Positions 1 to 6,410 of a DNA stretch of 9,268 bases are shown piece after piece (position 1 is the stretch's first letter; every line of letters starts with the position of its first letter). This DNA is from Deltaproteobacteria bacterium (GTDB lineage Bacteria > Desulfobacterota > DSM-4660 > Desulfatiglandales > Desulfatiglandaceae). The DNA is taken from positions 1 through 9,268 of the forward strand of contig JAFDAP010000045.1 in the NCBI GenBank assembly GCA_019313765.1. Reading direction: 5' to 3'. The notes under the pieces were generated by a model that did not search any database, was not told where the DNA came from, and saw only the letters and a list, made by a program, of their open reading frames with translations. Position numbers and translations under genes: made by a program.

Positions 1-521
1 TAACCGGCAAGCGGTCCAGGGTTAGTGTAAGGCTTAATGATCGAAGCGTATTTGCCCTTGCGCCTGTGTCCAAGCTGGTTATTGACAAATCCGTGTATGA
101 TCCGGCCAAGAAAAAGCGATCGTCCCTGTTGAGTCTCTGGTTTGGCCGGGCACGCTTTGTTGTAGCGAAAATTATGGGCGAAAAGAAAGCAGATTATAAG
201 GTAAAGACACCTACTGCGGTTTGCGGGGTACGGGGGTCTGATTTTGGCCTGGCCGTGGCCCCTATTGAGGAGAAGACTTCCTCACTCCGCAACTTTTTTG
301 CTTCCCTTAGCCCTGTAAGCATTGCGCATGCACAGGCTCCCGGGACTTTGGTGACTGTTGTCGTTGCAATTCAGACCGTGGTTCCAAACTCCATGTGTGC
401 TGCCGCAGCAGCCAAAGGCGCGACAGCAGTTACGACTTTAGCTTCAAGTATAGTTCAGGGTATCCTGAACCAGATAGCGGCACAATTAGCTGCCGTGAGC
501 ATGCCCCCTGGCATGGACTAA
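1..521 (+). CDS. FecR-domain protein, 5'-truncated by the window edge
   Basis: The reading frame is open from base 3 to the stop at 519-521, giving 172 visible residues, so the gene starts outside the window; the GTG at 66 is internal. The visible N-terminal ~80 residues read as a FecR domain: a run resembling the family's 'S-V-x-L-N-D-x-S-x-x-x-L-A-P-x-S-K-L-V-I-D' strand pattern, a YDPAKKK segment, 'GRARFVVAK', then 'KVKTPTAVCGVRGSDF', where TPTA-x-x-G-V-R-G-[TS]-D-F is the family hallmark (residues 67-81 of the visible part). FecR domains occur in periplasmic or envelope-associated proteins, sometimes as sigma-factor regulators but often in unrelated contexts. No sigma-factor gene is visible, so no regulatory role is claimed. 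The rest is unusual: an Ala/Val-rich tail with a hydrophobic run and an SIAHAQA segment resembling a signal-peptidase site. The protein ends just upstream of a strong terminator. Family assignment is confident; function is unknown. Confidence 0.85.
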   Translation, partial: TGKRSRVSVRLNDRSVFALAPVSKLVIDKSVYDPAKKKRSSLLSLWFGRARFVVAKIMGEKKADYKVKTPTAVCGVRGSDFGLAVAPIEEKTSSLRNFFASLSPVSIAHAQAPGTLVTVVVAIQTVVPNSMCAAAAAKGATAVTTLASSIVQGILNQIAAQLAAVSMPPGMD

Positions 522-548
522 TTAACCTGAAACATACCGGTAAACTCT

Positions 549-588
549 CACGCCACACGGGGTTTTGCTCGTGTGGCGTGTTTTTTTT
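549..588 (+). terminator. Intrinsic terminator after the FecR-domain gene
   Basis: A perfect 11-bp inverted repeat (CACGCCACACG at 549-559, CGTGTGGCGTG at 570-580) encloses a 10-nt loop and is followed directly by eight T residues (581-588). It begins 28 bases after the stop codon at 519-521. On the minus strand the hairpin is not followed by a T run, so it should act mainly on plus-strand transcripts and only weakly, if at all, on comEC readthrough. Confidence 0.95.
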
Positions 589-634
589 GGAGGAAGATTT
601 TTTTGGAATGTCTTATTTGGATCCGCACGGACCC

Positions 635-3088
635 CTAAAATGTCCTGTTTTTAATAAATGTCCTGACCTCAAACCGGTCATTCGGGCCGACCGTACATTG
701 AACAGCGCCTGACCGGTCGATCCTTATGGCCCTGCACCCGATGTCCCGAAGCCTTTTCAGGGTTTGTTCATGGGGAAAACCAAAAAAATTTCCCTGTCCC
801 GAGGAAATCACACAGATACCGGGTTTGACCATACGGAGAAATTCTCTTGTGCTTGAACTTCGACTACCGTGATGGGGAGAAAGAAGGACATCGCTCTTGA
901 GGGCATTTTGTTTACTCGAGACGAGGAGCGCTTCGCCCTCACGCTCTAAGTCGCCCGGAAAGAGAAAAGATTTTCCATTAAAGGAGATTTTAAGGACCAA
1001 TGAATTATTGTTCAACCTTGTGCCGTTGTAAAAAAGGTTTAACTTCTTCCTGACGGGCGGCGGGTACAGGTAATCAATCTTAGCCTCATTGATCTTTCTG
1101 CCTTCCACAAGGTCAACAGGAAGAAGCCTTTTGATTTTTTTTGATTCAATAATAGCCATCAACTCCTTGAATGAGGCTGTTTTGACGTCATCACCGTTGT
1201 ACCAGAATTCTTTCGGTTGAAATTCTTTGGCAATGAAGCGAAGCCCGTTCATGTGGTCTGACTGTGGGTGGCTCAAAACCAGGTAATCGATTTTTTTGAT
1301 TTTAGAATGCCACAGAAAAGGGGCCACCACCATTTTTCCCACATCAAAACGATCGCTCGGGAAACCTCCGCCGTCTATGAGCATCTTTTGCCCGCCCGGA
1401 AACTCGACCAAGGCAGCGTTGGCCTGGCCAACGTCAAGAAAAGTCACCTTCAAGTCCCTGTTGAAATGCACCCTGTATGTCCAGTAGCCTATATCGACCA
1501 GAATAAAAACGGTAAGGACCGCAAGGCCCACCCTTGCCCATGCCCGGCGTTTGAAAAAGAATATAAAGAGGATGAGCGCATAAAACATGAGCATCTCAAA
1601 GAGATTCGGCGTGACGACCCAGGCGCTGGCCCATGAAAGGCCTGACCAGAACCGGATTATTTCCATAATCGCGTGTAATCCCCATGCACCGAGATGGAGA
1701 AAAAGATTTGCGGCCTGAGCAGAAAAGGGGAGGATCACTGCCGAGAGCAACCCGTTAGGTATGATCCATAGACCTAAAATCGGCACCACCGTAAGATTGG
1801 CCGGAATGGTCACGAGAGAAACGCGGTGAAAGTAAAAAGAGATTATGGGGAGCAGAAAAAGCGTGGCGGAAATGCTCACTGCGATAAGGCCTATAAAGTA
1901 GAGAGAAATGTTGTTAAAGATGGACATTTTCCTTTGCGGTGTTTCATGGGGAGAGGGAATTATTTTCAGCACAGAGGGAGTCAACCAGAGAATACCAACC
2001 ACTGCTGAAAATGAGAGCTGAAAGGAAAGGCTGAACAGGGCATGGGGATCTACGGCTAAGATAATAAGACCGGCCAAGGCAAGGGTGGACCAGACCTCTT
2101 TTTCACGCCTCAGGATCAGAGAACAAAGAAAGGCCAAAACCATGATCATGGCCCGCTGGCTCGAAACCTGGAATCCTGCAAGGCAGGTATATCCGATGAC
2201 CGGAACACATGTCAAAAGGGCCGTCAATTTTTGAATGTCGGTCTTCAGGACCAGTTTGTAAGACCTGGAAAGGATACTCTTGAAAAAAAAGAAGGAGATC
2301 CATGCCACAAGCCCGATATGCAACCCGGAAACCGCAAGCACATGCCCTAATCCGGTCCGGTTAAAGGGCTCCCTCAACTGACGGCTGATGCCCTGGCGCT
2401 CCCCTAAGATCAGGGCGCGAAAAAGGGCTTCATCTTCCGGTCCGAGGTTCCCGGAAAAGAGGTCCCTCACAGGCCGCTGGATTTTTTCTAAGAGTGCGCC
2501 GGGAAAGGGGAGTAGGCCGGGTCCCATGGGCACGATGCGTCTTCCGTCGGACACAGAGGCCGCGCAGGTAAGCCCTTTTAATTTCATGGCAGACTCGTAA
2601 TCATACCCGCCGGGATTGTTGAAATTTTTGAACGGCCTCAACCGGGCGGGAAAGCGGACCTTGTCTCCGGGCGTGATATGCGGAATATTGTTATATACGG
2701 TAACAAGGATGTTATCGTTGATCCGGATGCTCTTGCCCCCGGCAAACAACCTCTGGGCCCGGACCTTGAGCCTTGCAATTTTATCGCTTATCCGGGCCGG
2801 TTCAAGGACCGTTCCCTCAATAGTGACCTTTTGACGGTTGATTGCCCATGGCAGGAGTTCTGATGAATGGTGTTTTCCTGAGTCTACCAGGATACCGGTG
2901 AAGAAAAAAGTGATTAGTAGAAGGGCGAGCCTTAACCGGGAAGACAGAAAAAGTATGGCGAACAGGCAAAGGGTGATTGAGATAAACATGGGTAATGCAA
3001 GGCCCTGGCAGGGAGCCAGTCCTTTATGGGCAACCAGAATGCCCCCTGCAAAAGCGAACAAAATCGGTATGAGGGGGCGATGAAACAT
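635..3088 (-). CDS. comEC: ComEC/Rec2-family DNA uptake channel
   Basis: Inner-membrane protein that moves single-stranded DNA into the cytoplasm during natural transformation. At 817 residues it has full three-part family architecture. Residues 1-70 carry hydrophobic segments and ~85-185 a soluble OB-like region (DUF4131 type). The polytopic Competence domain spans ~215-510, with LAVSGLHIG at 251-259, FQVSSQRAM at 306-314 and LFSLSFQLSFSA at 351-362. A metallo-beta-lactamase-like domain spans ~545-805, with FLDVGQANA (550-558), the metal motif SHPQSDHMNGL (606-616), FPGD (710-713), SPHHGS (737-742) and a GFPHE segment (770-774). No key motif is missing. The ATG at 3088 lies one base after the murA stop, and the AAAAGGA Shine-Dalgarno sits inside the last codons of murA, so the genes are probably co-transcribed and translationally coupled. 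No comEA or pilus genes are visible, so active competence is not shown. No T-tailed terminator is seen after its stop. Confidence 0.96.
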   Translation of the reverse strand: MFHRPLIPILFAFAGGILVAHKGLAPCQGLALPMFISITLCLFAILFLSSRLRLALLLITFFFTGILVDSGKHHSSELLPWAINRQKVTIEGTVLEPARISDKIARLKVRAQRLFAGGKSIRINDNILVTVYNNIPHITPGDKVRFPARLRPFKNFNNPGGYDYESAMKLKGLTCAASVSDGRRIVPMGPGLLPFPGALLEKIQRPVRDLFSGNLGPEDEALFRALILGERQGISRQLREPFNRTGLGHVLAVSGLHIGLVAWISFFFFKSILSRSYKLVLKTDIQKLTALLTCVPVIGYTCLAGFQVSSQRAMIMVLAFLCSLILRREKEVWSTLALAGLIILAVDPHALFSLSFQLSFSAVVGILWLTPSVLKIIPSPHETPQRKMSIFNNISLYFIGLIAVSISATLFLLPIISFYFHRVSLVTIPANLTVVPILGLWIIPNGLLSAVILPFSAQAANLFLHLGAWGLHAIMEIIRFWSGLSWASAWVVTPNLFEMLMFYALILFIFFFKRRAWARVGLAVLTVFILVDIGYWTYRVHFNRDLKVTFLDVGQANAALVEFPGGQKMLIDGGGFPSDRFDVGKMVVAPFLWHSKIKKIDYLVLSHPQSDHMNGLRFIAKEFQPKEFWYNGDDVKTASFKELMAIIESKKIKRLLPVDLVEGRKINEAKIDYLYPPPVRKKLNLFYNGTRLNNNSLVLKISFNGKSFLFPGDLEREGEALLVSSKQNALKSDVLLSPHHGSRSSSTREFLRMVKPGICVISSGQGNFFGFPHEQTLKRLRDIGCRAIRIDRSGAVQCTVGPNDRFEVRTFIKNRTF

Positions 3089-3089
3089 T

Positions 3090-4346
3090 TCATTCCTTTT
3101 CTCGCCAGATGTCGGCCCCTAAGTCTTTGAACTTCTTTTCAAGGGCCTCATATCCCCTGTCTAAGTGATAAATTCGCTGTACTTCCGTTCTGCCTCCTTC
3201 AGCCACCAATCCGGCCAAAACAAGGGAGGCGCTGGCCCTGAGATCAGTGGCCATAACCGGGGCTGAAAAGAGGCGGTCTTTACCTCTTACCAGGGCCTGA
3301 TTCCCGTTAATTTCAATATCCGCCCCCATTCTCCTGAGTTCGCTGACATGTATGAACCTGTTTTCGAATACTGTTTCCCTTATCATACTCCATCCCTTAG
3401 CGATGCACATGAGGGCCATGAACTGGGCCTGGAGATCGGTGGGAAATCCTGGAAAGGGCATTGTCTTGAGATCGACACTTTCTATGGTATCGGGTCCCCT
3501 GACAAGAACGGAGTCTTCCTTCACACTGATATTCGCGCCCGTGGCTTCCAGTTTTTCCATAAGCGCTTCCTGATGTTCGGGCCTGCATCCCTCTACAGTC
3601 ACATGTCCCCCGGTCATGGCAGCGGCGATCATAAAAGTACCGGCCTCGATTCTGTCAGGTATGATGGTATGGCGGGCAGGACGCAGATCTTCGACACCCC
3701 GAATGACGATAGTATCTGTCCCATCGCCTTCGATGTCCGCCCCCATGCTCCGTAACATGTCTGCAAGGTCCCTGATTTCGGGTTCTTTGGCCGTGTTTTT
3801 CAAGACGGTCTTGCCGCGGGCGGTAACAGCGGCCATCATGATGTTTTCAGTGCCGGTTACGGTGGGTATGTCAAAGAAGATGTCAGCCCCTTTTAGTTGA
3901 TCAACACTGGCATTGACATAACCGTGATCCAGATACATGTCCACTCCCATGGACGCCAATGATTTCAGGTGAAGGTTAATCGGCCTTGCTCCTATTGCAC
4001 AGCCACCCGGCAGGGATATCCTGGCGCTGCCGTAGCGGGCCAGAAGAGGACCCAGAAGAAGGATTGAGGCCCGCATGGTTTTTACCAGGTCATAAGGGGC
4101 CTCATGGCCTTGCAGTTCATCCGAATTTACCTCAAGGGTCCCTTTTTCATCGCGAAATGTAACCCCTAATTTTGACATGATGCGCTTTATGGTCTCAATG
4201 TCTCTGAGAAGGGGAACATTCTGCAATTGGTGACTGCCACCGGTTAAAAGGCAGGCCGCAATAATGGGAAGGGCGGCATTTTTTGCACCGCTCACCTTAA
4301 CGTTTCCATTCAGGGGTTTTCCGCCTTTAATTAATATTTTGTCCAT
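3090..4346 (-). CDS. murA: UDP-N-acetylglucosamine 1-carboxyvinyltransferase
   Basis: Cytoplasmic enzyme for the first committed step of peptidoglycan synthesis, transferring enolpyruvate from phosphoenolpyruvate to UDP-GlcNAc. It is a full-length 418-residue two-lobed EPSP-synthase-fold protein. Visible signatures are SGAKNAALP at 19-27 with the substrate-binding Lys22-Asn23, PGGCAIGARPI at 113-123 with the catalytic, fosfomycin-reactive Cys at 116, FPTDLQAQ at 301-308 with the conserved Asp304, and Arg397 in HLDRGYE near the C-terminus. All these positions agree with the well-studied enterobacterial enzyme to within about one residue. The Cys-containing loop implies normal fosfomycin sensitivity at the target level (inference from the family). 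The ATG at 4346 gives the standard MDKxxIxGG start, although the upstream Shine-Dalgarno is weak. It is the first gene of a two-gene minus-strand unit with comEC and is divergent from the Mut7-C gene. Confidence 0.98.
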   Translation of the reverse strand: MDKILIKGGKPLNGNVKVSGAKNAALPIIAACLLTGGSHQLQNVPLLRDIETIKRIMSKLGVTFRDEKGTLEVNSDELQGHEAPYDLVKTMRASILLLGPLLARYGSARISLPGGCAIGARPINLHLKSLASMGVDMYLDHGYVNASVDQLKGADIFFDIPTVTGTENIMMAAVTARGKTVLKNTAKEPEIRDLADMLRSMGADIEGDGTDTIVIRGVEDLRPARHTIIPDRIEAGTFMIAAAMTGGHVTVEGCRPEHQEALMEKLEATGANISVKEDSVLVRGPDTIESVDLKTMPFPGFPTDLQAQFMALMCIAKGWSMIRETVFENRFIHVSELRRMGADIEINGNQALVRGKDRLFSAPVMATDLRASASLVLAGLVAEGGRTEVQRIYHLDRGYEALEKKFKDLGADIWREKE

Positions 4347-4529
4347 AGGCTAAGACCATTGATTTCTTGAATGCCGGATAAATAACAGGTACACTTTCAT
4401 AAGGCTCAAAGCCCTTGTCCGCACCCCGCTTTTTGAGTCCGTCATAGGCGGGTGTTTCATGAAATTGCGAAGCGATTTGCGGACGGCTTGATCCGCCGTA
4501 GGCAGGCAGAATCGGGAGGGACCAAAGAA
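4347..4529. other. Divergent intergenic region with imperfect repeats
   Basis: This 183-bp region between murA (minus) and the Mut7-C gene (plus) must hold both promoters unless either gene is read through. A weak minus-strand sigma-70-like candidate for murA is TTGAGC (4404-4409) and GTTATT (4381-4386) with 17-bp spacing; confidence in it is low. The right half is GC-rich and repetitive. Two 16-bp segments (4437-4452 and 4491-4506) match at 12 of 16 positions, with all four differences being transitions. GTCCGC (4417-4422) is the inverted complement of GCGGAC (4479-4484). ACGGC/GCCGT can form a short hairpin just before the second segment. This may be a decayed dispersed palindromic repeat or a regulatory leader; the sequence alone does not decide. 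Confidence 0.5.
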
Positions 4530-4985
4530 GTGAAATTTGTGGCCGACACCATGCTGGGAAAATTGGCCAAATGGCTCAGGATCTTAGGTTATGATACCCT
4601 TTACCAGAGTTATTACAGACCGGGTGTCATTGATCGCGTAATGAAAGAGGACCGGTTCCTTTTATCCCGCCACAAAGAAACGGTTGATCAATACACCAAT
4701 GCCTTGCTGCTTGATGCTGGTCGGGTGGGAGAGCAATTGTCCGACTTGAAACGGGCGATCCCTCTTAAACCTGATCAGTCAAACTGGTTCAGCAGGTGTT
4801 TGATCTGTAATACGTTACTAAAAGAAGCGAAAGAAGATAAAGCACAGGGAAACATCCCTGAATATGTTTTTTATCAAAACATAAAAGGGATTCGATTTTG
4901 CCCTTCATGCGGTCGGTATTATTGGCCGGGCAGCCACCGGACAAAGATGATGGATCAGTTAAGAGAATGGGGCTTTATCCGTTGA
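4530..4985 (+). CDS. Mut7-C RNase-domain protein with zinc ribbon
   Basis: Predicted member of the Mut7-C (DUF82) family, a PIN-like fold thought to cleave RNA; the physiological substrate is not known for bacterial stand-alone members. The GTG at 4530 is chosen because GGGAGGG (4514-4520) lies nine bases upstream and the resulting N-terminus (VKFVADTMLGKLAKWLRILG) coincides with the usual family start. The in-frame GTG at 4452 would add 26 residues from repeat-like sequence. The 151-residue protein has the N-terminal acidic motif with Asp5 and LGKLAKWLRILGYDT, an LLSRHK segment at 44-49 where the family normally reads LLTRD, and a C-terminal zinc ribbon with Cys90/Cys93 and Cys124/Cys127, followed by GRYYWPGSH (128-136), a strong family signature. 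The His at the usual Asp position may alter or abolish nuclease activity. It is a monocistronic gene converging on the histone-like gene. Family assignment is very firm. Confidence 0.92.
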   Translation: MKFVADTMLGKLAKWLRILGYDTLYQSYYRPGVIDRVMKEDRFLLSRHKETVDQYTNALLLDAGRVGEQLSDLKRAIPLKPDQSNWFSRCLICNTLLKEAKEDKAQGNIPEYVFYQNIKGIRFCPSCGRYYWPGSHRTKMMDQLREWGFIR

Positions 4986-4994
4986 CCTCACATA

Positions 4995-5013
4995 AACCGG
5001 CCAAACGCCGGTT
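4995..5013 (+). terminator. Weak hairpin downstream of the Mut7-C gene
   Basis: A 7-bp perfect stem (AACCGGC at 4995-5001, GCCGGTT at 5007-5013) with a 5-nt loop begins nine bases after the Mut7-C stop codon. No T run follows on the plus strand, so it is not a classical intrinsic terminator. It could stabilise the 3' end of the mRNA or help end transcription together with the neighbouring hairpin at 5028-5043. Confidence 0.35.
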
Positions 5014-5021
5014 CAGGCAAT

Positions 5022-5043
5022 AAAAAACCCTTCCGGCAAAGGG
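5022..5043 (-). terminator. Intrinsic terminator after the histone-like gene
   Basis: Read on the minus strand, CCCTT and AAGGG (5039-5043 and 5028-5032) form a 5-bp stem with a 6-nt loop, followed directly by six T residues (complement of the A run at 5022-5027). It lies about 40 bases past the stop codon of the lysine-rich gene. The stem is short but the T run is good. Confidence 0.6.
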
Positions 5044-5085
5044 CCTTCCTTCCCAGCTTCAATCAATTCATGCTTACAAGAAAAC

Positions 5086-5334
5086 CTATTTTTTCTTGGC
5101 CGCTTTCTTTTTCCTTGCTACCTTCTTTTTAGCAACCGGCTTTTTCTTAGCAACCGGCTTTTTCTTAGCGGCAGGTTTTTTCTTTTTGGCCTTCCCTTCT
5201 GCAGCCTTAGCTTTTGTAAGCTGTGATTCTAATTTCTTGACCCTGGCTTTTGTAGCGGTTACCTCTTTGGTGGCCCTTGTCAATGTTTTCTTGGCGCCTT
5301 TCAACCTAAACTGAATTTGTTTAACCGTTGCCAT
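5086..5334 (-). CDS. Histone H1-like lysine-rich small protein
   Basis: An 82-residue, extremely basic protein. Residues 1-45 are charged and probably helical, possibly a short coiled coil. Residues 47-82 are a low-complexity tail in which 20 of 36 residues are Lys, built on a KKKPVA repeat and ending in KKK. The tail resembles that of bacterial histone H1-like (HctA/AlgP-type) proteins, suggesting non-specific nucleic-acid binding and nucleoid association. This is inference from composition, and a specific orthology cannot be claimed. The coding assignment is supported by an AGGAG Shine-Dalgarno (5340-5344) five bases before the ATG, a good promoter at 5381-5409 and a terminator at 5022-5043. 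The opposite-strand frame is Phe/Leu-rich and has none of these. The gene lies downstream of the cobalamin operon on the same strand but appears to be independently transcribed. The DNA of the tail is an 18-bp tandem repeat, so length may vary between strains. Confidence 0.82.
   Translation of the reverse strand: MATVKQIQFRLKGAKKTLTRATKEVTATKARVKKLESQLTKAKAAEGKAKKKKPAAKKKPVAKKKPVAKKKVARKKKAAKKK
5131..5184 (-). repeat. In-frame 18-bp tandem repeat in the basic tail
   Basis: Two identical 18-bp units (5131-5148 and 5149-5166) and a third diverged unit (5167-5184) encode the KKKPVA/KKKPAA repeats of the histone-like protein. Because the unit is a multiple of three, gain or loss of copies keeps the frame open. 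Confidence 0.85.
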
Positions 5335-5380
5335 ACTCTCTCCTTTGATTTAAGGTTAACATAAATGTCTGCAGTGGCAG

Positions 5381-5409
5381 AGGATAAGCAAAAAATAAAT
5401 GCAAGTCAA
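5381..5409 (-). promoter_or_regulatory. Sigma-70-like promoter of the histone-like gene
   Basis: Read on the minus strand, TTGACT (5404-5409) and TATCCT (5381-5386) match the -35 and -10 consensus at 5/6 and 4/6 positions with optimal 17-bp spacing. The element lies in the 86-bp gap between the cbiB stop and the histone-like ATG and would give a leader of about 40 nt. A small 5-bp hairpin (TCTGC/GCAGA, 5368-5381) falls near the expected start of the transcript. Confidence 0.6.
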
Positions 5410-5420
5410 GAGAATTTATC

Positions 5421-6410
5421 TCACACGAACAAAAATAATGCAAACAGGGAAATAACTATTGCAACCCAGGTAGAATGTTTTACAAGGCGAACAGTCTTTT
5501 GTATATGCGTTGGTTCGGGATCAGGGTTTCCATTTCCCAGCCAGGGTTTGCTTTTTAATTCATCAGGATACTTGACAGGCCCGGCGAGACGGATATCAAG
5601 GGCCCCTGCTACAAAACTCTCCGCATGAGCAGAGTTTGGCGAATCGTGTTTTAATCTGTCGCTCATTGCCACCTTCAAGCCATGCACAGGGTGCAAACCG
5701 CTGATCGCAGCCCCGACAAAGAGGATTATGAGGGAGAAGCGCGCGGGAACAAAATTCATTATATCATCCAGTCTCGCACCTGCCAGGCCGAAATAAATAT
5801 ATTCAGGGTTCCTGTAACCGATCATGGAATCTAATGTGCTTGCAACTTTAAAGGCCAGCATAAAGCTCAAGGCGGTTTTGACAGGAGATAACCCCAAAAG
5901 GCCGGCTGAAACGGCTCCCGCCACGCACCAGAAGAGAGGTGAAAGAAAGCCGTCCACAAAGTTTTCCGCTAATGTTTCCACTGCGGCCCGGCATACCCCT
6001 TTTGCATCTAAGAACCGGACATCCCGGCCCACTACCAGGGCAATGGACTCTTTAGCCTCGGTTAACCTTCCGGATTCGAGGGCGTGAATGACCGGTCTTA
6101 TATGATTGATCAGGTCCCCTATGGCAAGACATGAATAGCAGATGTAAAGGTCAAAGCACATGCCTAACAGAAAATGAATACGGTGGAGGCTAAAACTTGC
6201 AGCAAGGTAAATGGTTATAAACGCGGCCTCGACAATGATTACCAAAAAGAGGCCGCCCGCCCTGCCGTTTCCTCCAACCTTTCTCAAGACCTTTTCTAAT
6301 ATGGAGATGCCATGTCCGATTATCCTGATGGGATGATACCTGTAACGGGGATCGCCTATGAAAAGATCAACAAAAAATGCGATAAAAAGGATGCATATCA
6401 GTTCAATCAT
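5421..6410 (-). CDS. cbiB: Adenosylcobinamide-phosphate synthase
   Basis: Inner-membrane enzyme of cobalamin synthesis that joins the aminopropanol phosphate arm (or its biosynthetic precursor) to adenosylcobyric acid, giving adenosylcobinamide phosphate. The 329-residue length is normal for the family. Visible signatures are DLFIGDPRYRYHPIRIIG (15-32), matching the family's D-x-x-x-G-D-P...H-P start, AENFVDGFLSPLFW (148-161), DSMIGYRNPEY (194-204), GARLDDIMNFVPAR (211-224) and SPNSAHAESFVAGALDIRL (257-275). Several hydrophobic segments include 1-19, 53-72 and the C-terminal 315-329. The ATG overlaps the end of the upstream CobD-like gene by eight bases, so the two are probably translationally coupled, matching their consecutive steps. 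It is the last gene of the cobalamin operon. No clear terminator follows, so some readthrough into the histone-like gene is possible. Confidence 0.96.
   Translation of the reverse strand: MIELICILFIAFFVDLFIGDPRYRYHPIRIIGHGISILEKVLRKVGGNGRAGGLFLVIIVEAAFITIYLAASFSLHRIHFLLGMCFDLYICYSCLAIGDLINHIRPVIHALESGRLTEAKESIALVVGRDVRFLDAKGVCRAAVETLAENFVDGFLSPLFWCVAGAVSAGLLGLSPVKTALSFMLAFKVASTLDSMIGYRNPEYIYFGLAGARLDDIMNFVPARFSLIILFVGAAISGLHPVHGLKVAMSDRLKHDSPNSAHAESFVAGALDIRLAGPVKYPDELKSKPWLGNGNPDPEPTHIQKTVRLVKHSTWVAIVISLFALFLFV

Noticed and set aside
549..580. Hairpin as a bidirectional terminator also serving comEC
   Set aside because: On the minus strand the stem is followed by AGAG rather than a T run, so intrinsic termination of comEC there is not supported.
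395..712. Plus-strand open frame of 105 codons overlapping the FecR gene end
   Set aside because: It runs through the strong terminator at 549-588 and into the antisense of comEC, has no ribosome binding site and has no recognisable domain.
3348..3755. 135-codon plus-strand frame antisense to murA
   Set aside because: It lies wholly inside murA, which has all catalytic motifs intact, and it shows no RBS or family signature.
5096..5314. Phe/Leu-rich plus-strand frame opposite the histone-like gene
   Set aside because: It is the mirror of the Lys codons on the minus strand. The minus-strand gene has promoter, RBS and terminator support and this frame has none.
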